Of a stretch of DNA of 54,127 nucleotides, positions 35,460 to 45,205 are shown in pieces. Below the pieces are notes generated by a model. That model saw only the letters and a list, made by a program, of their open reading frames with translations, ran no database searches and had not been told where the DNA came from. The stretch covers positions 1 through 54,127 of the forward strand of contig JACQPG010000102.1 of NCBI GenBank assembly GCA_016207665.1, read 5' to 3'. Position 1 is the stretch's first letter; each line of letters opens with the position of its first letter. Source of the DNA: Elusimicrobiota bacterium (GTDB lineage: Bacteria; Elusimicrobiota; Elusimicrobia; UBA1565; UBA9628). A program made the position numbers and the translations under genes.

Positions 35460-36521
35460 CTAAGCCCGACTCTTGACGGACTCCGCGTTCCTGCCATGGA
35501 CCACGCGCTGGGGGAAGGGGATCTCGATGCCTTCTTGACGATAGCGGCCATGAAGGCGTTTGATGAACTCGTGCTTTATCAGGAAGCGGTCGGCGAATTC
35601 GCGGGCCCGCATGACCACGGTGAAATTGATCGAGGAATCAGCGAAGGTGTGGAACCTGATGGCCGGTTCGAAGCCGGCGACTCCTCCCGGGGTCTCCCTC
35701 ATCACCTCGCGCGCCACATCGATGGTGACCCGCTCGACGCGTTCGAGATCGCTGTCATGGCTCACGCCGACTTCGACCAGCGCCGCGATCTCCTTGTCCG
35801 GCTCGTGATAGTTGACGATCACGCTCTGGGCCAGCTTGGAATTGGGCACTAGAACGACGTTGTTGGGCAGCTCCTTGATGCGGGTGGCGCGCCAGCCGAT
35901 GTCGATCACATACCCTTCCTGGCCCGAATCGAGCCTGATGTAATCGCCCACTTGAACCAGCCGGCTGGCGACGATATGTATGCCGGAGAACAGGTTGCTC
36001 AGCGTGTCTTGAAGGGCCAGGGCGACCGCCAGGGATCCCACGCCCAGCGCCGTCAATATGGGGGCTATGGATATGCCCAGATTGGACAGCAATAGCAGGG
36101 CGCCCAGCGCGAATACCGCCGCCCGAACCAGGTTCTCGGCCAGGCTTGTTCCACCCGCCGAGGCGGAAAAACGCCGCGCGTAAGCGCGGACCAGGCCTCT
36201 CAAAAAACCGGACAAGGCCAACGTGATCGAGACCACGAATCCGATGACGACGAACTTCTGGGCCAAGGCCCGCAGATTCTCAGTGAAAGGGGCCGCCTCC
36301 AAGGCGGCGGAAAAGCCGCCCAAAATGAACCACAACGGCACGTGCGCTCCCAAGGCGTCCAGGACGATGTCGTCGAGGCGGCTTTCGGTCATTTCGAATA
36401 TCCGCCTGAGTCTGGTGATGACGACCACTCTGGTTAAATACCCTGCGGCGCAGGCCCCGGCCAGCATAGCCAAGGCGGGCAGCCATGGCCCGAGGGCCCC
36501 GGTCAATGGCTCTATGTCCAT
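35460..36521 (-). CDS. MscS-family small-conductance mechanosensitive channel
   Basis: 353 residues. Several N-terminal helices are followed by the pore helix LTALGVGSLAVALALQDTLS and NLFSGIHI, then the beta domain (VQVGDYIRL, GYVIDIGWRATRIKEL, VVLVPNSKLAQSVIVNY) and a C-terminal alpha/beta vestibule. It opens under membrane tension to release solutes. The ATG shares one base with the GT2 stop (TGATG). Last gene of the NfeD operon. Confidence 0.94.
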   Translation of the reverse strand: MDIEPLTGALGPWLPALAMLAGACAAGYLTRVVVITRLRRIFEMTESRLDDIVLDALGAHVPLWFILGGFSAALEAAPFTENLRALAQKFVVIGFVVSITLALSGFLRGLVRAYARRFSASAGGTSLAENLVRAAVFALGALLLLSNLGISIAPILTALGVGSLAVALALQDTLSNLFSGIHIVASRLVQVGDYIRLDSGQEGYVIDIGWRATRIKELPNNVVLVPNSKLAQSVIVNYHEPDKEIAALVEVGVSHDSDLERVERVTIDVAREVMRETPGGVAGFEPAIRFHTFADSSINFTVVMRAREFADRFLIKHEFIKRLHGRYRQEGIEIPFPQRVVHGRNAESVKSRA

Positions 36522-37453
36522 CAGTCGAAGCCGAGCGTCCCGGAGACTATATAGTGGGGACGATGCTTGATCTCGTTATAGATGCGCCCGATATATTCTC
36601 CGATGACCCCGAGCGTCATTAATATCATCCCGGCCGTGGTCAATATCGCGAGCATCGTGGAGGTCCATCCGACGATCGGCTTGTTGGTGAACAGCTTTTC
36701 ATAGAGAATGTTCAGGCCCAATCCGAAGGAAACCAGGGCCAGAAACACTCCGAAGAGGGTGGCGATGCGCAGAGGAATGATGGAAAAGGAGAAAATGGCG
36801 TCCGCGGCCAATCCGAAAAGCTTCGGGAGCGTCTGGCCGGGGACCGAAGCCCAACGCTCCTGTCTCTCGTAAGGAACGCCAACCTGACGAAAGCCGACCC
36901 AAGAACGAAGGCCCGTCAGATACCGATGCCGCTCCGGAAGCTTGCGAAGCGCCTCGACCACTCGGCGATCCAACAACGAAAAACTGCCAGACTGCTTCGG
37001 AAGAGGAAAATCGCTGAATATCCCCAGCGTACGATAAAAGCCGCGAATCAAAAGCTGGCGGAAATAGGTCTCCTTGCGCTTGGTTCGGAAGCCGTAAACC
37101 ACCTCGAACCCCTCGCGCCATTTCCTGACCAGCTCGGGTATGAGCTCCGGCGGATCCTGAAGATCGGCGTCCAGGAGAACGATCGCGTCCGCCTTCGCGT
37201 GATCCAGGCCCGCGGTACAGGCCGAGGCATGGCCGAAGTTTCGCGAAAGACTTATGACCTTCCACCGAAAATTCTTCTTGTGAATCTCGCGCAGAACGTC
37301 CAAGGAGCGGTCCTGGCTGCCATCATCGATGCATATGACCTCATAGGGAAGGCCGACGCCCTCGAGCGCGGGGTTCAGCCTGCGATAAAGCTCAGGCAGG
37401 CCGCGTTCCTCGTTGAACACCGGGACCACCACCGCCAAGGCCGGCTGACTCAT
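36521..37453 (-). CDS. GT2 glycosyltransferase, polyprenyl-phosphate type, with two membrane helices
   Basis: 310 residues. N-terminal GT-A domain: VVVPVFNEERGLPELY, ICIDDGSQDRSLDVL, and the metal-binding DADLQDPPELI. Two C-terminal helices (RIATLFGVFLALVSFGLGL; TSTMLAILTTAGMILMTLGV) and the ending IGEYIGRIYNEIKHRPHYIV match the DPM1/ArnC/GtrB group that loads a sugar on undecaprenyl phosphate. Overlaps its neighbours on both sides. Confidence 0.94.
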   Translation of the reverse strand: MSQPALAVVVPVFNEERGLPELYRRLNPALEGVGLPYEVICIDDGSQDRSLDVLREIHKKNFRWKVISLSRNFGHASACTAGLDHAKADAIVLLDADLQDPPELIPELVRKWREGFEVVYGFRTKRKETYFRQLLIRGFYRTLGIFSDFPLPKQSGSFSLLDRRVVEALRKLPERHRYLTGLRSWVGFRQVGVPYERQERWASVPGQTLPKLFGLAADAIFSFSIIPLRIATLFGVFLALVSFGLGLNILYEKLFTNKPIVGWTSTMLAILTTAGMILMTLGVIGEYIGRIYNEIKHRPHYIVSGTLGFD

Positions 37454-37638
37454 CGTCCCTTGGATATTTCCTCTGTCTCGATGATGACGGCCCCGGAGCG
37501 CTCAAAATCCCCGGGCTGGCCCGTGCCCCACTGCCAGAGCCGAACGGCGCCCCACGCGATGGCCGCCAGCGCGGCCGCGCTGGCGGCTCCGGCCAACAGC
37601 CAATCCGGCTTCTTCCTGGTCTTTCTCTTCTGGGTCAT
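37450..37638 (-). CDS. 62-residue single-pass membrane protein
   Basis: The ATG at 37638 overlaps the nfeD-like stop (ATGA), and the TGA overlaps the GT2 start, which fixes the frame. A basic N-terminus (MTQKRKTRKKPD) precedes one helix (WLLAGAASAAALAAIAWGAV) and a polar tail. Not recognised. It is probably a small inner-membrane protein co-produced with the protease and the glycosyltransferase. Confidence 0.65.
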   Translation of the reverse strand: MTQKRKTRKKPDWLLAGAASAAALAAIAWGAVRLWQWGTGQPGDFERSGAVIIETEEISKGR

Positions 37639-38945
37639 GCCTTTGGCCTCACCCGCAGCGTCAGGCCTTCCGCGGAGAGCACCTCGATCTCGCTCCCCTC
37701 CTCTATGCGCCCCGCCGCGCTTCTGGCGGCCCAAAGCTCTCCCTGAAGCCTCACCTGGCCTTCCGGATCGAGCGCCGTAGCCGCTACGCCCTTGGCTCCC
37801 GCCAGACTCTCCATGCCTATCGTCGCCTTGCGCCTCAACGCCTGCCCGACCACGTATAAAAGAACGGCCGCGATCGAAACCATCAAACCGACCATGCTCA
37901 GGATCAGCGCCGGAGAGACCGCGACGCCTCCCGTTCCATTCTTGAACAGCATCATCGCGCCGAAGAGCACCGCGGCGGCGCCGCTGAGGGCCAACAAGCC
38001 GAAGCTGGTGATCTTGAGCTCCAAGAGGAATAGGACCAATCCCAGGCCCATGAGCAGGAGACCCGCGTAATTGACCGACAAGGTCTGGAACGAGTAAAAG
38101 GCCAGGATCAAGGAAACCACGCCGACTATGCCCGGAAGTATCAGTCCGGGGCTATAAAGCTCTATCAGCAGTCCGCTGACCCCGAGCGTCATCAATATCA
38201 TCGCGACATTGGGATCCGAGACCGCGGCGAGGATTTTTTGCCTTTGCGTCATCTTCAACCGCTCGATCGCGGCGCCCTTGAGCCTCAGTGGCTTGGGGAA
38301 GTCGGGCAAGCGCTTGCCGTCGGCTGCTGAAAGCAGCTCTTCCAGGCTCTTAGCCTCCAAATCAACAACCCTCAGGCGTACCGCCTCCCCCGATGTCACC
38401 GAGGTGCTTTTCGAAACCACCAGGAAAGCCCACTGCTCGTTGCGGCCGCGACGGTGAGCGATGGCCTGAAGATAGGCGCTGGCGTCGTTGGTGATCTTGT
38501 CCTCGAGCACCGCGCTGGGCTTTTCCTTTCCCGGCCCGCCTCCCCCTCCCAACTCGACGGGATGGGCCGCGCCGATATTCGTTCCCGGAGCCATGGCGGC
38601 CACATGCGCGGCCATGGTGATGAACACTCCCGCGGATGTGGCGCGCGCGCCGGCCGGAGACACATAGACGAGCACCGGAACGCGCGAGGACATGATCGTC
38701 TTGACGATCTCGCGCATGGACAGGTCGAGGCCTCCCGGGGTGTCCAGTTCGATGATCAGGGCGTCGTACTCACCCTGCTCGGCCCTCGCCACCCCTCCTT
38801 GGAGGAATTCCGCGGCCGCGGGATTGATGACTCCCGAATAAGAGGACAAAAGCACCCTGGGGACAGGCGCCTTGGACGGCGCCGGCGCGGCTGAGGAAAG
38901 CGCGGCTGCGAAAAAAAGAGCGTATACAACGGGAACGGACCGCAT
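37635..38945 (-). CDS. NfeD-family membrane serine protease (ClpP-class)
   Basis: 436 residues. A signal peptide is followed by a ClpP/crotonase-like protease domain: LIIELDTPGGLDLSMREIVK, catalytic Ser in AGARATSAGVFIT and the Lys in LEDKITNDASAY, the Ser-Lys dyad of the PH1510 type. Four or more helices follow (VAMILMTLGVSGLLIELYSP onward), then a C-terminal OB-fold NfeD domain (GVAATALDPEGQVRLQGELW). Partners are usually stomatin-like proteins; none is in the window. Promoter lies directly before the ATG. Confidence 0.93.
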   Translation of the reverse strand: MRSVPVVYALFFAAALSSAAPAPSKAPVPRVLLSSYSGVINPAAAEFLQGGVARAEQGEYDALIIELDTPGGLDLSMREIVKTIMSSRVPVLVYVSPAGARATSAGVFITMAAHVAAMAPGTNIGAAHPVELGGGGGPGKEKPSAVLEDKITNDASAYLQAIAHRRGRNEQWAFLVVSKSTSVTSGEAVRLRVVDLEAKSLEELLSAADGKRLPDFPKPLRLKGAAIERLKMTQRQKILAAVSDPNVAMILMTLGVSGLLIELYSPGLILPGIVGVVSLILAFYSFQTLSVNYAGLLLMGLGLVLFLLELKITSFGLLALSGAAAVLFGAMMLFKNGTGGVAVSPALILSMVGLMVSIAAVLLYVVGQALRRKATIGMESLAGAKGVAATALDPEGQVRLQGELWAARSAAGRIEEGSEIEVLSAEGLTLRVRPKA

Positions 38946-38953
38946 TCGGGCCG

Positions 38954-38978
38954 ATTATATCACATGGGACACTGTCCC
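38954..38978 (-). promoter_or_regulatory. Extended -10 promoter of the nfeD operon with a palindrome in the spacer
   Basis: Minus-strand TGATATAAT (TATAAT at 38959-38954) is a perfect extended -10, eight bases before the ATG, so the leader is 0-2 bases. No -35 is visible. GGGACACTGTCCC (38966-38978), a 13-base perfect palindrome with one central base, lies just upstream where a regulator could act. Confidence 0.6.
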
Positions 38979-38989
38979 CGGGTACAGCC

Positions 38990-39988
38990 TCAGCGCACCA
39001 GCCCCATCCGCGACGGAGGCCAGTAGATGATCCAGGCCTTGCCTTTGAGGTATTTGGACTCGACGGGGCCCCAATAGCGGGAGTCGCAGGAGTGATCCCG
39101 GTTGTCGCCCATCACGAAGTAGCCGCCTTCCGGAACGATGACGGGGCCGAAATAGTCCTTCTGTATGTCTTGGAGCTCCTTATCGAGCTGGTGGCTTTGC
39201 CAAAGGTCCTGATATTGCATGGCGCTTAGCCCCAGGGTCTTGACCGAGGGCGCCTGGCGGTCCATCGCCGTATATTGGGCATAAGGCTCGGGCGCGAGCT
39301 CCTTGCCGTTGATCAGCACTCGGCCGCCCACAACCTGCACCGTCTCCCCGGGAAGGCCCACTACGCGCTTGATGAAATCCTTCTTGTATTGCAGGTCTCC
39401 GCAATGCACCTCGCTGGGATCGTCCACGGGGAACTGGAAGACGACGATATCGCCTCGGTCAACCTTGCTCAACGGCAGCACTCTCTTGCCGGTCAATGGA
39501 ACCCTGAAGCCGTATATGAACTTGTTGACGAAGAGATGGTCTCCGATCAATAAGGTTCTCTCCATCGATCCCGACGGGATCTTGAAGGCCTGAATGACGA
39601 AATACATAAGCACCGCCGCGAGCATCACCGCGGAAAACACCGTCTCGGACCACTCCGCGTCCTCGGCCAGATAATAGCCCTTCTTGCCCGGCCTCTTGGC
39701 CGTCCGGTAGCTCTTCCAAAATCCGGCAATGGCTGCAAAAGCGGCGACCACTAGGCTGGGATAGAGTTCGCTCGTGGTCAAGGAGCCCGCCACGATCGAG
39801 GAGCGCGTCCGCGTCTGTATGGACATCATCAGGACCAAGGTCAGGGAGAAGCCGGCCATCGCCCTGAAAAAGGCGTGCCAAAAAGCGGCCTTGAGCGGGG
39901 TGTCGAGCGTCTTGTCGCGCTCGAAACGCCGGCTGACCCAAGCGTAGCCGCCCATGCCCAGGCCGATGAAAAAAAGTCGCTCTTCCAT
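38990..39988 (-). CDS. lepB: Signal peptidase I
   Basis: 332 residues. Catalytic Ser in FKIPSGSMERTLL, Lys in DFIKRVVGLPGE and the conserved GDNRDHSCDSRYWG. It removes signal peptides from exported proteins. An unusual ~125-residue N-terminal part has two or three additional helices (AGFSLTLVLMMSIQT; LYPSLVVAAFAAIAGF) before the usual anchor (VFSAVMLAAVLMYFVIQAF). It follows lepA directly, the classic lepA-lepB pair. Confidence 0.95.
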   Translation of the reverse strand: MEERLFFIGLGMGGYAWVSRRFERDKTLDTPLKAAFWHAFFRAMAGFSLTLVLMMSIQTRTRSSIVAGSLTTSELYPSLVVAAFAAIAGFWKSYRTAKRPGKKGYYLAEDAEWSETVFSAVMLAAVLMYFVIQAFKIPSGSMERTLLIGDHLFVNKFIYGFRVPLTGKRVLPLSKVDRGDIVVFQFPVDDPSEVHCGDLQYKKDFIKRVVGLPGETVQVVGGRVLINGKELAPEPYAQYTAMDRQAPSVKTLGLSAMQYQDLWQSHQLDKELQDIQKDYFGPVIVPEGGYFVMGDNRDHSCDSRYWGPVESKYLKGKAWIIYWPPSRMGLVR

Positions 39989-41791
39989 TTATTTCTTGTC
40001 CTCGTCAAGCTTGAGCACCGCCAGGAAGGCGTCTTGTGGAATCTCCACGGAGCCGAGCAATTTGGCCTTCTTCTTGCCCTCTTTCTGCTTCAATAGCAAC
40101 TTTCGTTTCCTGGTTATATCGCCGCCATAACACTTGGCGAGAACGTCTTTGCGCCTGGCCGCCAAGGTCTCGCGCGCGATGATCTTCCCCTCGACCTTGG
40201 CCTGTATCGCCACCTCGAAATTCTGGCGGTCGATGAGCTCCTTGAGCTTTTCACAAAGCGCCCGGCCGACCGAGTAGGCTTTCGATTTATGCACAATCTG
40301 GCTCAGGGCGTCAACAGGCTCGCCATGGATGAGGATCTCGACTTTGACCATGTCCGACAGGCGATTCTCGCAAGCCGCGTAGTCAAGCGAGGCATATCCC
40401 TTGGATACCGATTTGAGCCTGTCGTAAAAATTGATAACCATCTCAGCCAGGGGCAGATAGTACTTGATGATCATCCTTTGGGTGGTAAGATATTCGATCG
40501 AGACGTATTCCCCCCTGCGCTCCTTGAGCAGGGTGAGCACCCCATCCTGGTATTCGACCGGGAGCACGATGGTCACCAGCACGAACGGCTCTTCGAGCGC
40601 CTTGATCTCCCCGTGGGGAGGGAATTTCGCGGGGTTGTCCAGCGTAGACCAGAGCCCGTCATAGGTCTGGACCCGGTATTCCACGTTGGGGCTTGTCGCG
40701 ATCAGGCTAAGGTTGAATTCCCGCTCGAGCCGTTCCTTGACTATATCCATGTGCAGCAAGCCCAAAAAACCCAGCCTGAACCCGAAACCCAAGGCATGGG
40801 AGTTCTCCGGTTGATAGTCGAAGGAGCTGTCCTCCAAATGCAACTTCTCGAGAGCCGCGGCCAGATTTTCGTAGTCCGCGGCGTTGATGGGAAAGATCCC
40901 GGCGAAGACCACCGGTTTCGCCTCTTTATAGCCCGGAAGCGGCGCCGAAAGCGGCCGCGCCGACTCCATCACGGTGTCTCCCACGCGGACTTGGTGTATA
41001 TCCTTGATGCCGCAGATCGCGTAGCCGACCTCCCCGGCCGACAGAGACTGCGCCCGGGTCTGCCGCGGGGTGAGAAAGCCGACCTCCTCGACGGTGACCT
41101 CATGCTTGCTTGAAAAGAATTGTACTTTCATGCCGGGTCTGATCACGCCATCGACCACGCGGACGAGCAGTATGACGCCCCTATAGGTGCTGAACGTGGA
41201 ATCAAAGATCAGCGCGGACAATGGGCGGGCCGGATCGCCTTGGGGAGCGGGGATTCCCCGCAGTATCGCTTTGAGAACCTCGTCGGTGCCCAGGCCCTGT
41301 TTGGCGCTGACCAGGACGGGGTCCTCGAGGATCTTGAGCGTCTCGAAAATCTGCTCGGTCACGCCGTCGACGTCGGCGGCCGGAAGGTCGATCTTGTTGA
41401 TCACGGGCACGATCTTCAAGCCGATCTGTTGAGCCAAGGTGGCGTTGGCCAGGGTCTGGGCCTCGACTCCCTGGGTGGCGTCGACGACCAACAAGGCGCC
41501 TTCGCAGGCCGCCAATGCCCTCGAGACCTCGTACGAGAAATCCACATGGCCAGGGGTATCGATCAAGTTCAGCACGTGCTCATCGCCATCTTGCGCGTGC
41601 CGCATGCGCACGGCTTTTGCTTTGATGGTGATCCCCCTCTCTCTTTCCAGCTCCATCGAGTCCATCACCTGCTCCTGCATCTGTCTTGCCGAGATCGTGC
41701 CGGTCGCCTCGAGAAGCCGGTCGGCCAAGGTGGATTTGCCATGGTCGATATGGGCGATAATGGAGAAATTGCGGATGCGCGCCGGAACCAT
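39989..41791 (-). CDS. lepA: Elongation factor 4 (LepA GTPase)
   Basis: 600 residues, full length. G1 AHIDHGKST, G3 DTPGHVDFSYE and G4 NKID are present, and the LepA-specific C-terminal domain (LAKCYGGDITRKRKLLLKQK) is intact. It is a ribosome-associated translational GTPase. It lies seven bases after ptsI, continuing the PTS operon, and one base before lepB. Confidence 0.98.
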   Translation of the reverse strand: MVPARIRNFSIIAHIDHGKSTLADRLLEATGTISARQMQEQVMDSMELERERGITIKAKAVRMRHAQDGDEHVLNLIDTPGHVDFSYEVSRALAACEGALLVVDATQGVEAQTLANATLAQQIGLKIVPVINKIDLPAADVDGVTEQIFETLKILEDPVLVSAKQGLGTDEVLKAILRGIPAPQGDPARPLSALIFDSTFSTYRGVILLVRVVDGVIRPGMKVQFFSSKHEVTVEEVGFLTPRQTRAQSLSAGEVGYAICGIKDIHQVRVGDTVMESARPLSAPLPGYKEAKPVVFAGIFPINAADYENLAAALEKLHLEDSSFDYQPENSHALGFGFRLGFLGLLHMDIVKERLEREFNLSLIATSPNVEYRVQTYDGLWSTLDNPAKFPPHGEIKALEEPFVLVTIVLPVEYQDGVLTLLKERRGEYVSIEYLTTQRMIIKYYLPLAEMVINFYDRLKSVSKGYASLDYAACENRLSDMVKVEILIHGEPVDALSQIVHKSKAYSVGRALCEKLKELIDRQNFEVAIQAKVEGKIIARETLAARRKDVLAKCYGGDITRKRKLLLKQKEGKKKAKLLGSVEIPQDAFLAVLKLDEDKK

Positions 41792-41798
41792 TTTCGGC

Positions 41799-43523
41799 CT
41801 ACAGTCCCTGGTCCGCCAACAGCTTGCGGATCTGATCCGAATCGGAGCAGTCTAGAGCCTTGGGGATCAGCTTGGCCAGCGGGCCCTGGCGCAGCCCGCG
41901 CACGACCTGTTTGATGCGTAGATACATGCGCGGAGACACCGAAAGGCTGTCGACCCCGATGCCGATGAGGAGCGGAACGGCGTGGGGATCGGAGCACATT
42001 TCCCCGCAGACTCCAACGGGCTTGCCTTTCTTGTGGGCGACCTGCACCACGTGATTGATCATCTGGATGACGGCCGGATGAAACGGGTCATAGAGATGCG
42101 TGACGTGCTCATTGATGCGGTCGACGGCCAGGGTGTATTGGATGAGATCGTTGGTTCCTATGGATACGAAATCGATGAGAGAAAGAAAGGCCTCGAGCAT
42201 CATGGCGGCGGACGGTATCTCGACCATGATGCCCAGCTCTATCTTCTTGGGCGTCTCCATGCCTTCGGATTGGAGCTCGACCTGGGCTTGCGCCAACAGC
42301 CGGCGTACCGCCTGGATCTCCCCGATCGAAGACACCATCGGTATCAGAATCTTGGCGTGCCCCTTGAGCGCCGCCCTGAGTATCGCGCGCAATTGGGTCT
42401 TGAACAGATCCGGGTGCCGCAGGAAGAGGCGAACTCCGCGCAGCCCCATGAACGGGTTGGTCTCGCTCTTGGGCCCATCGATGCCCAGCTGGCTCAACCT
42501 GTCTCCGCCTATATCAGCCGTCCTGATGGTGACTGGCTTGGGGTCCAACGCCTTGGCCACCGAGGAGTACGCCTTGGTCTGCTCCTCTTCGTAAGGAGGA
42601 TTGGCTCGATTGAGGAACAGATATTCGGTCCGGAATAACCCGATCCCGTCGGTCTGGAGCGCCACCACGGTCTTGAGCTCTTCCGGCGAATCCAGATTGG
42701 CCTCGAGCTTGAATACCTTGCCGTCGAGGGTGGCCGTCGGCAGTCCCCGGAGCGACTCCAAGGCCCTTTCATCTTGTATCGATTTCTGCTGGGCCCTTTG
42801 ATACTTGGCGATGGTCTCCGGTCCCGGATTGATGATAAGCATGCCTTGATCCCCATCCAGGATCACCGGGTCGCCGCCCTTAAGCCGGCGGCTGGCGTCG
42901 GAAAGCCCGACCACGGCCGGTATGCCCATGCTTTGCGCCAAGATCGCGGTATGGCTTGTCTTACCGCCCAAATCGGTGGCGAAACCAAGGATCTTGGTCT
43001 CGTGGAGGTTCAGGGTGTCCGAAGGCAGGAGGTTGCGCGCGATCAGAACGCAGGCATGATCTATCTCGGAAAGCGTCTTCTTGTTCTGTTTGAGCAGGTG
43101 GGAAAGCAGCCTCTTGCCGACGTCGAAGAGATCATGCCGCCTTTCCCTGAAGAATTCGTCCTCCATCTTCTCGAACTGTTGATTCACCGCCTCAAGAGCC
43201 TCGGAAAGCGCGAACTCGGCGTTGACGCTCTCGCGCAGTATTCGCTGAGGGACTTCCTTGGTGATCAAGGTGTCGCGCAGGATGAGGCGATGGGCGTCGA
43301 TGAGCTTGGCATGCTCCTTGCCGAGCAGCTTGAGCACCTTCGACTCGGCGGCGTCCAGGTCTCGGTAAGTGGCCTTCTGCGCGGTCTTGAAGCGCTTGAC
43401 CTCGGCGCGCAGCAGCTCCTTGGGGAGCTCTATCCGATTGACCACGATCTCCTCGTCCTCCAGGACATAGGCCTTTCCGATCGAGATTCCCGGGCTAGCC
43501 GCGATTCCTTTAATAACAATCAT
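41799..43523 (-). CDS. ptsI: PTS enzyme I
   Basis: 574 residues. The phosphorylated His is in GGKTSHTAILAQ. The PEP-binding C-terminal barrel shows FRTEYLFLNR, GIMVEIPSAAMM and the Cys region GVCGEMCSDPHA. It transfers phosphate from PEP to HPr. The ATG overlaps the ptsH stop (ATGA). Confidence 0.98.
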   Translation of the reverse strand: MIVIKGIAASPGISIGKAYVLEDEEIVVNRIELPKELLRAEVKRFKTAQKATYRDLDAAESKVLKLLGKEHAKLIDAHRLILRDTLITKEVPQRILRESVNAEFALSEALEAVNQQFEKMEDEFFRERRHDLFDVGKRLLSHLLKQNKKTLSEIDHACVLIARNLLPSDTLNLHETKILGFATDLGGKTSHTAILAQSMGIPAVVGLSDASRRLKGGDPVILDGDQGMLIINPGPETIAKYQRAQQKSIQDERALESLRGLPTATLDGKVFKLEANLDSPEELKTVVALQTDGIGLFRTEYLFLNRANPPYEEEQTKAYSSVAKALDPKPVTIRTADIGGDRLSQLGIDGPKSETNPFMGLRGVRLFLRHPDLFKTQLRAILRAALKGHAKILIPMVSSIGEIQAVRRLLAQAQVELQSEGMETPKKIELGIMVEIPSAAMMLEAFLSLIDFVSIGTNDLIQYTLAVDRINEHVTHLYDPFHPAVIQMINHVVQVAHKKGKPVGVCGEMCSDPHAVPLLIGIGVDSLSVSPRMYLRIKQVVRGLRQGPLAKLIPKALDCSDSDQIRKLLADQGL

Positions 43524-43786
43524 TCTTCGTCGAATTTGCGATCGAACAGCCGCGAAAGCGCGTCGACCGCCTCCTTCTCATCGGGGCCTTCCGCCCTAAT
43601 CATCACCCTGGAACCGCATTCGGCGGCCAGGAGCATGAGCCCCATCACGCTCTTGCCGTTGATCTCAAGCCCATCCTTGGCCACGGAAATGGAGCTCTTG
43701 AACCGATTGGCTTCATGCACGAAAAGCGCCGCCGGCCGCGCGTGGAGGCCAAGTTTATTATTGATCACCAGCTCCTTTTGCACCAT
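43520..43786 (-). CDS. ptsH: HPr phosphocarrier
   Basis: 88 residues. His15 in NKLGLHARPAA receives phosphate from enzyme I, and Ser46 in EINGKSVMGLM is the regulatory site used by HPr kinase, whose gene lies in the same operon. ATG 43786 shares one base with the EIID stop (TGATG). Confidence 0.97.
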   Translation of the reverse strand: MVQKELVINNKLGLHARPAALFVHEANRFKSSISVAKDGLEINGKSVMGLMLLAAECGSRVMIRAEGPDEKEAVDALSRLFDRKFDEE

Positions 43787-44562
43787 CAGCCCGTCACCGC
43801 CGCGATAAGCGTCGCTACGGTCACCGTGGCTGCATAGAGGGATTTCCATCCTGCTTTCGGCCAAAACGCCAGCGTAAGCCCATAGGCCGCCAGCGCACCG
43901 AAACCGAGCCCCGGGTCGACCTCCCCGCGGAATAGATACATGGCGCAGACCGTTAGAACGATGGAGAGCGCCAGTCCTGCCCGCCTGGTCCACAGGATCC
44001 ATCCCTGCCAAGGGATTTTCCTCATCTCTATCGCGATTCGATCCTTCCAGCGATATCCTTGCTCTATCGCCCTCCAGCGGATCCACAACGACGGCGCGTT
44101 ATGAAGGAAAAGATAGGTGGCGACCATCGCCGCGGGAAAGACCATGAACCCCATCGACCAGAGCCCTAGGCCGACGCCGGCCGCCGCGGCCGCGGCGAAA
44201 GGCCGGATCGTCCCCCAAAAGAGGGCGTCCCCTATGCCGGCCAAGGTGCCGGCAAGCGTGGCCTTAAGCGCCTTGATCCTGGCGGCGCCGGCGGCGCGCG
44301 CCGAGATCGGCCTTCGCGCCAGATCCTCTTCCAAGGCGCATACCACTCCCGCGACGTAGGAAGCCATATACGGCTGTGTATTGAAAAATTCCCCCGCATG
44401 CCGAGCCATGGACTCGGCCCTCTGGTTTCTGTCCTTCCAGCAGCGCCTGAGCCAGGGCTCGAGCGCGTAAGCCAATCCTAAACCCTGCATGCGCTCGAAG
44501 CTCCAGCACGACTGGAGCAAGAGCAGTCGCCGGAAAAGGATTTTTTTATGCCTATAATCCAT
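43786..44562 (-). CDS. PTS mannose-family EIID
   Basis: 258 residues. The N-terminus has the EIID signature (RRLLLLQSCWSFERMQGLG), followed by GDALFWGTIRPFAAAAA and several helices toward the C-terminus. EIID forms the membrane transporter with EIIC. It is slightly shorter than E. coli ManZ. Start overlaps EIIC by 11 bases. Sugar specificity cannot be predicted. Confidence 0.92.
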   Translation of the reverse strand: MDYRHKKILFRRLLLLQSCWSFERMQGLGLAYALEPWLRRCWKDRNQRAESMARHAGEFFNTQPYMASYVAGVVCALEEDLARRPISARAAGAARIKALKATLAGTLAGIGDALFWGTIRPFAAAAAAGVGLGLWSMGFMVFPAAMVATYLFLHNAPSLWIRWRAIEQGYRWKDRIAIEMRKIPWQGWILWTRRAGLALSIVLTVCAMYLFRGEVDPGLGFGALAAYGLTLAFWPKAGWKSLYAATVTVATLIAAVTG

Positions 44563-45205
44563 AGACGCTTTTGAAGGACGTCAACAAGGAAGCCAACGCC
44601 AGCGGCAGGCTGAGCCTTAGCCCTTGCTCAAGGCCGCGGCGCAGCGCTTCGGGAATCATGGCATCGATGTAGTGATAGATGACCATGCTCAAGAACGCGG
44701 TCAAGCACAGCAAGGCCAGACTGGCCGCCGCGTATTTAAGGAGCTCGCGCAGGGAAAGAGGCCCTAGTCCGCAATCCGCCCCGCGCTCGAGCCGCCTTTC
44801 GACGATGCTGCCCAGTCGCCCGCGACCGGCCCGCAATTGGATTTCCACCTTCTGATGAAGCCATCCAAACGCGGCTCCCAGAGGAAAACAGAGCTCGAAG
44901 CTTATGCCGCTGGCGACCAACAGGCCGGCCGCGGCCGTAGCTATGCCGGCATTGAAGGGCACGTGGCCGCCGACCGGCAGGTCGCTCAAGCTCAAAAGCT
45001 CGAATATGGCGCCGAAAACCGCCAAGGGAATAGGATGGCCCAATATCATGCCAAGCGCCGGACCCATGACGATAGGGCGTCCCAGCATGAACTGGCCGCA
45101 GCCCACGGTGTCGAGGCTCAATAAAGAAGCCGCAAATATGCCCCACCATCCCAGCCAGCCCAGCGACGACAGGCCTGAAAGCGCCAGGTTCACGGGATCG
45201 CTCAT
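44552..45205 (-). CDS. PTS mannose-family EIIC
   Basis: 217 residues, shorter than ManY (~266). It has the helical pattern and the segment SLSDLPVGGHVPFNAGIATA typical of the family. A charged loop (QLRAGRGRLGSIVERRLERG) lies near the middle. The ATG shares one base with the EIIB stop (TGATG). The reduced length leaves open whether it still transports. Confidence 0.9.
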   Translation of the reverse strand: MSDPVNLALSGLSSLGWLGWWGIFAASLLSLDTVGCGQFMLGRPIVMGPALGMILGHPIPLAVFGAIFELLSLSDLPVGGHVPFNAGIATAAAGLLVASGISFELCFPLGAAFGWLHQKVEIQLRAGRGRLGSIVERRLERGADCGLGPLSLRELLKYAAASLALLCLTAFLSMVIYHYIDAMIPEALRRGLEQGLRLSLPLALASLLTSFKSVYGL

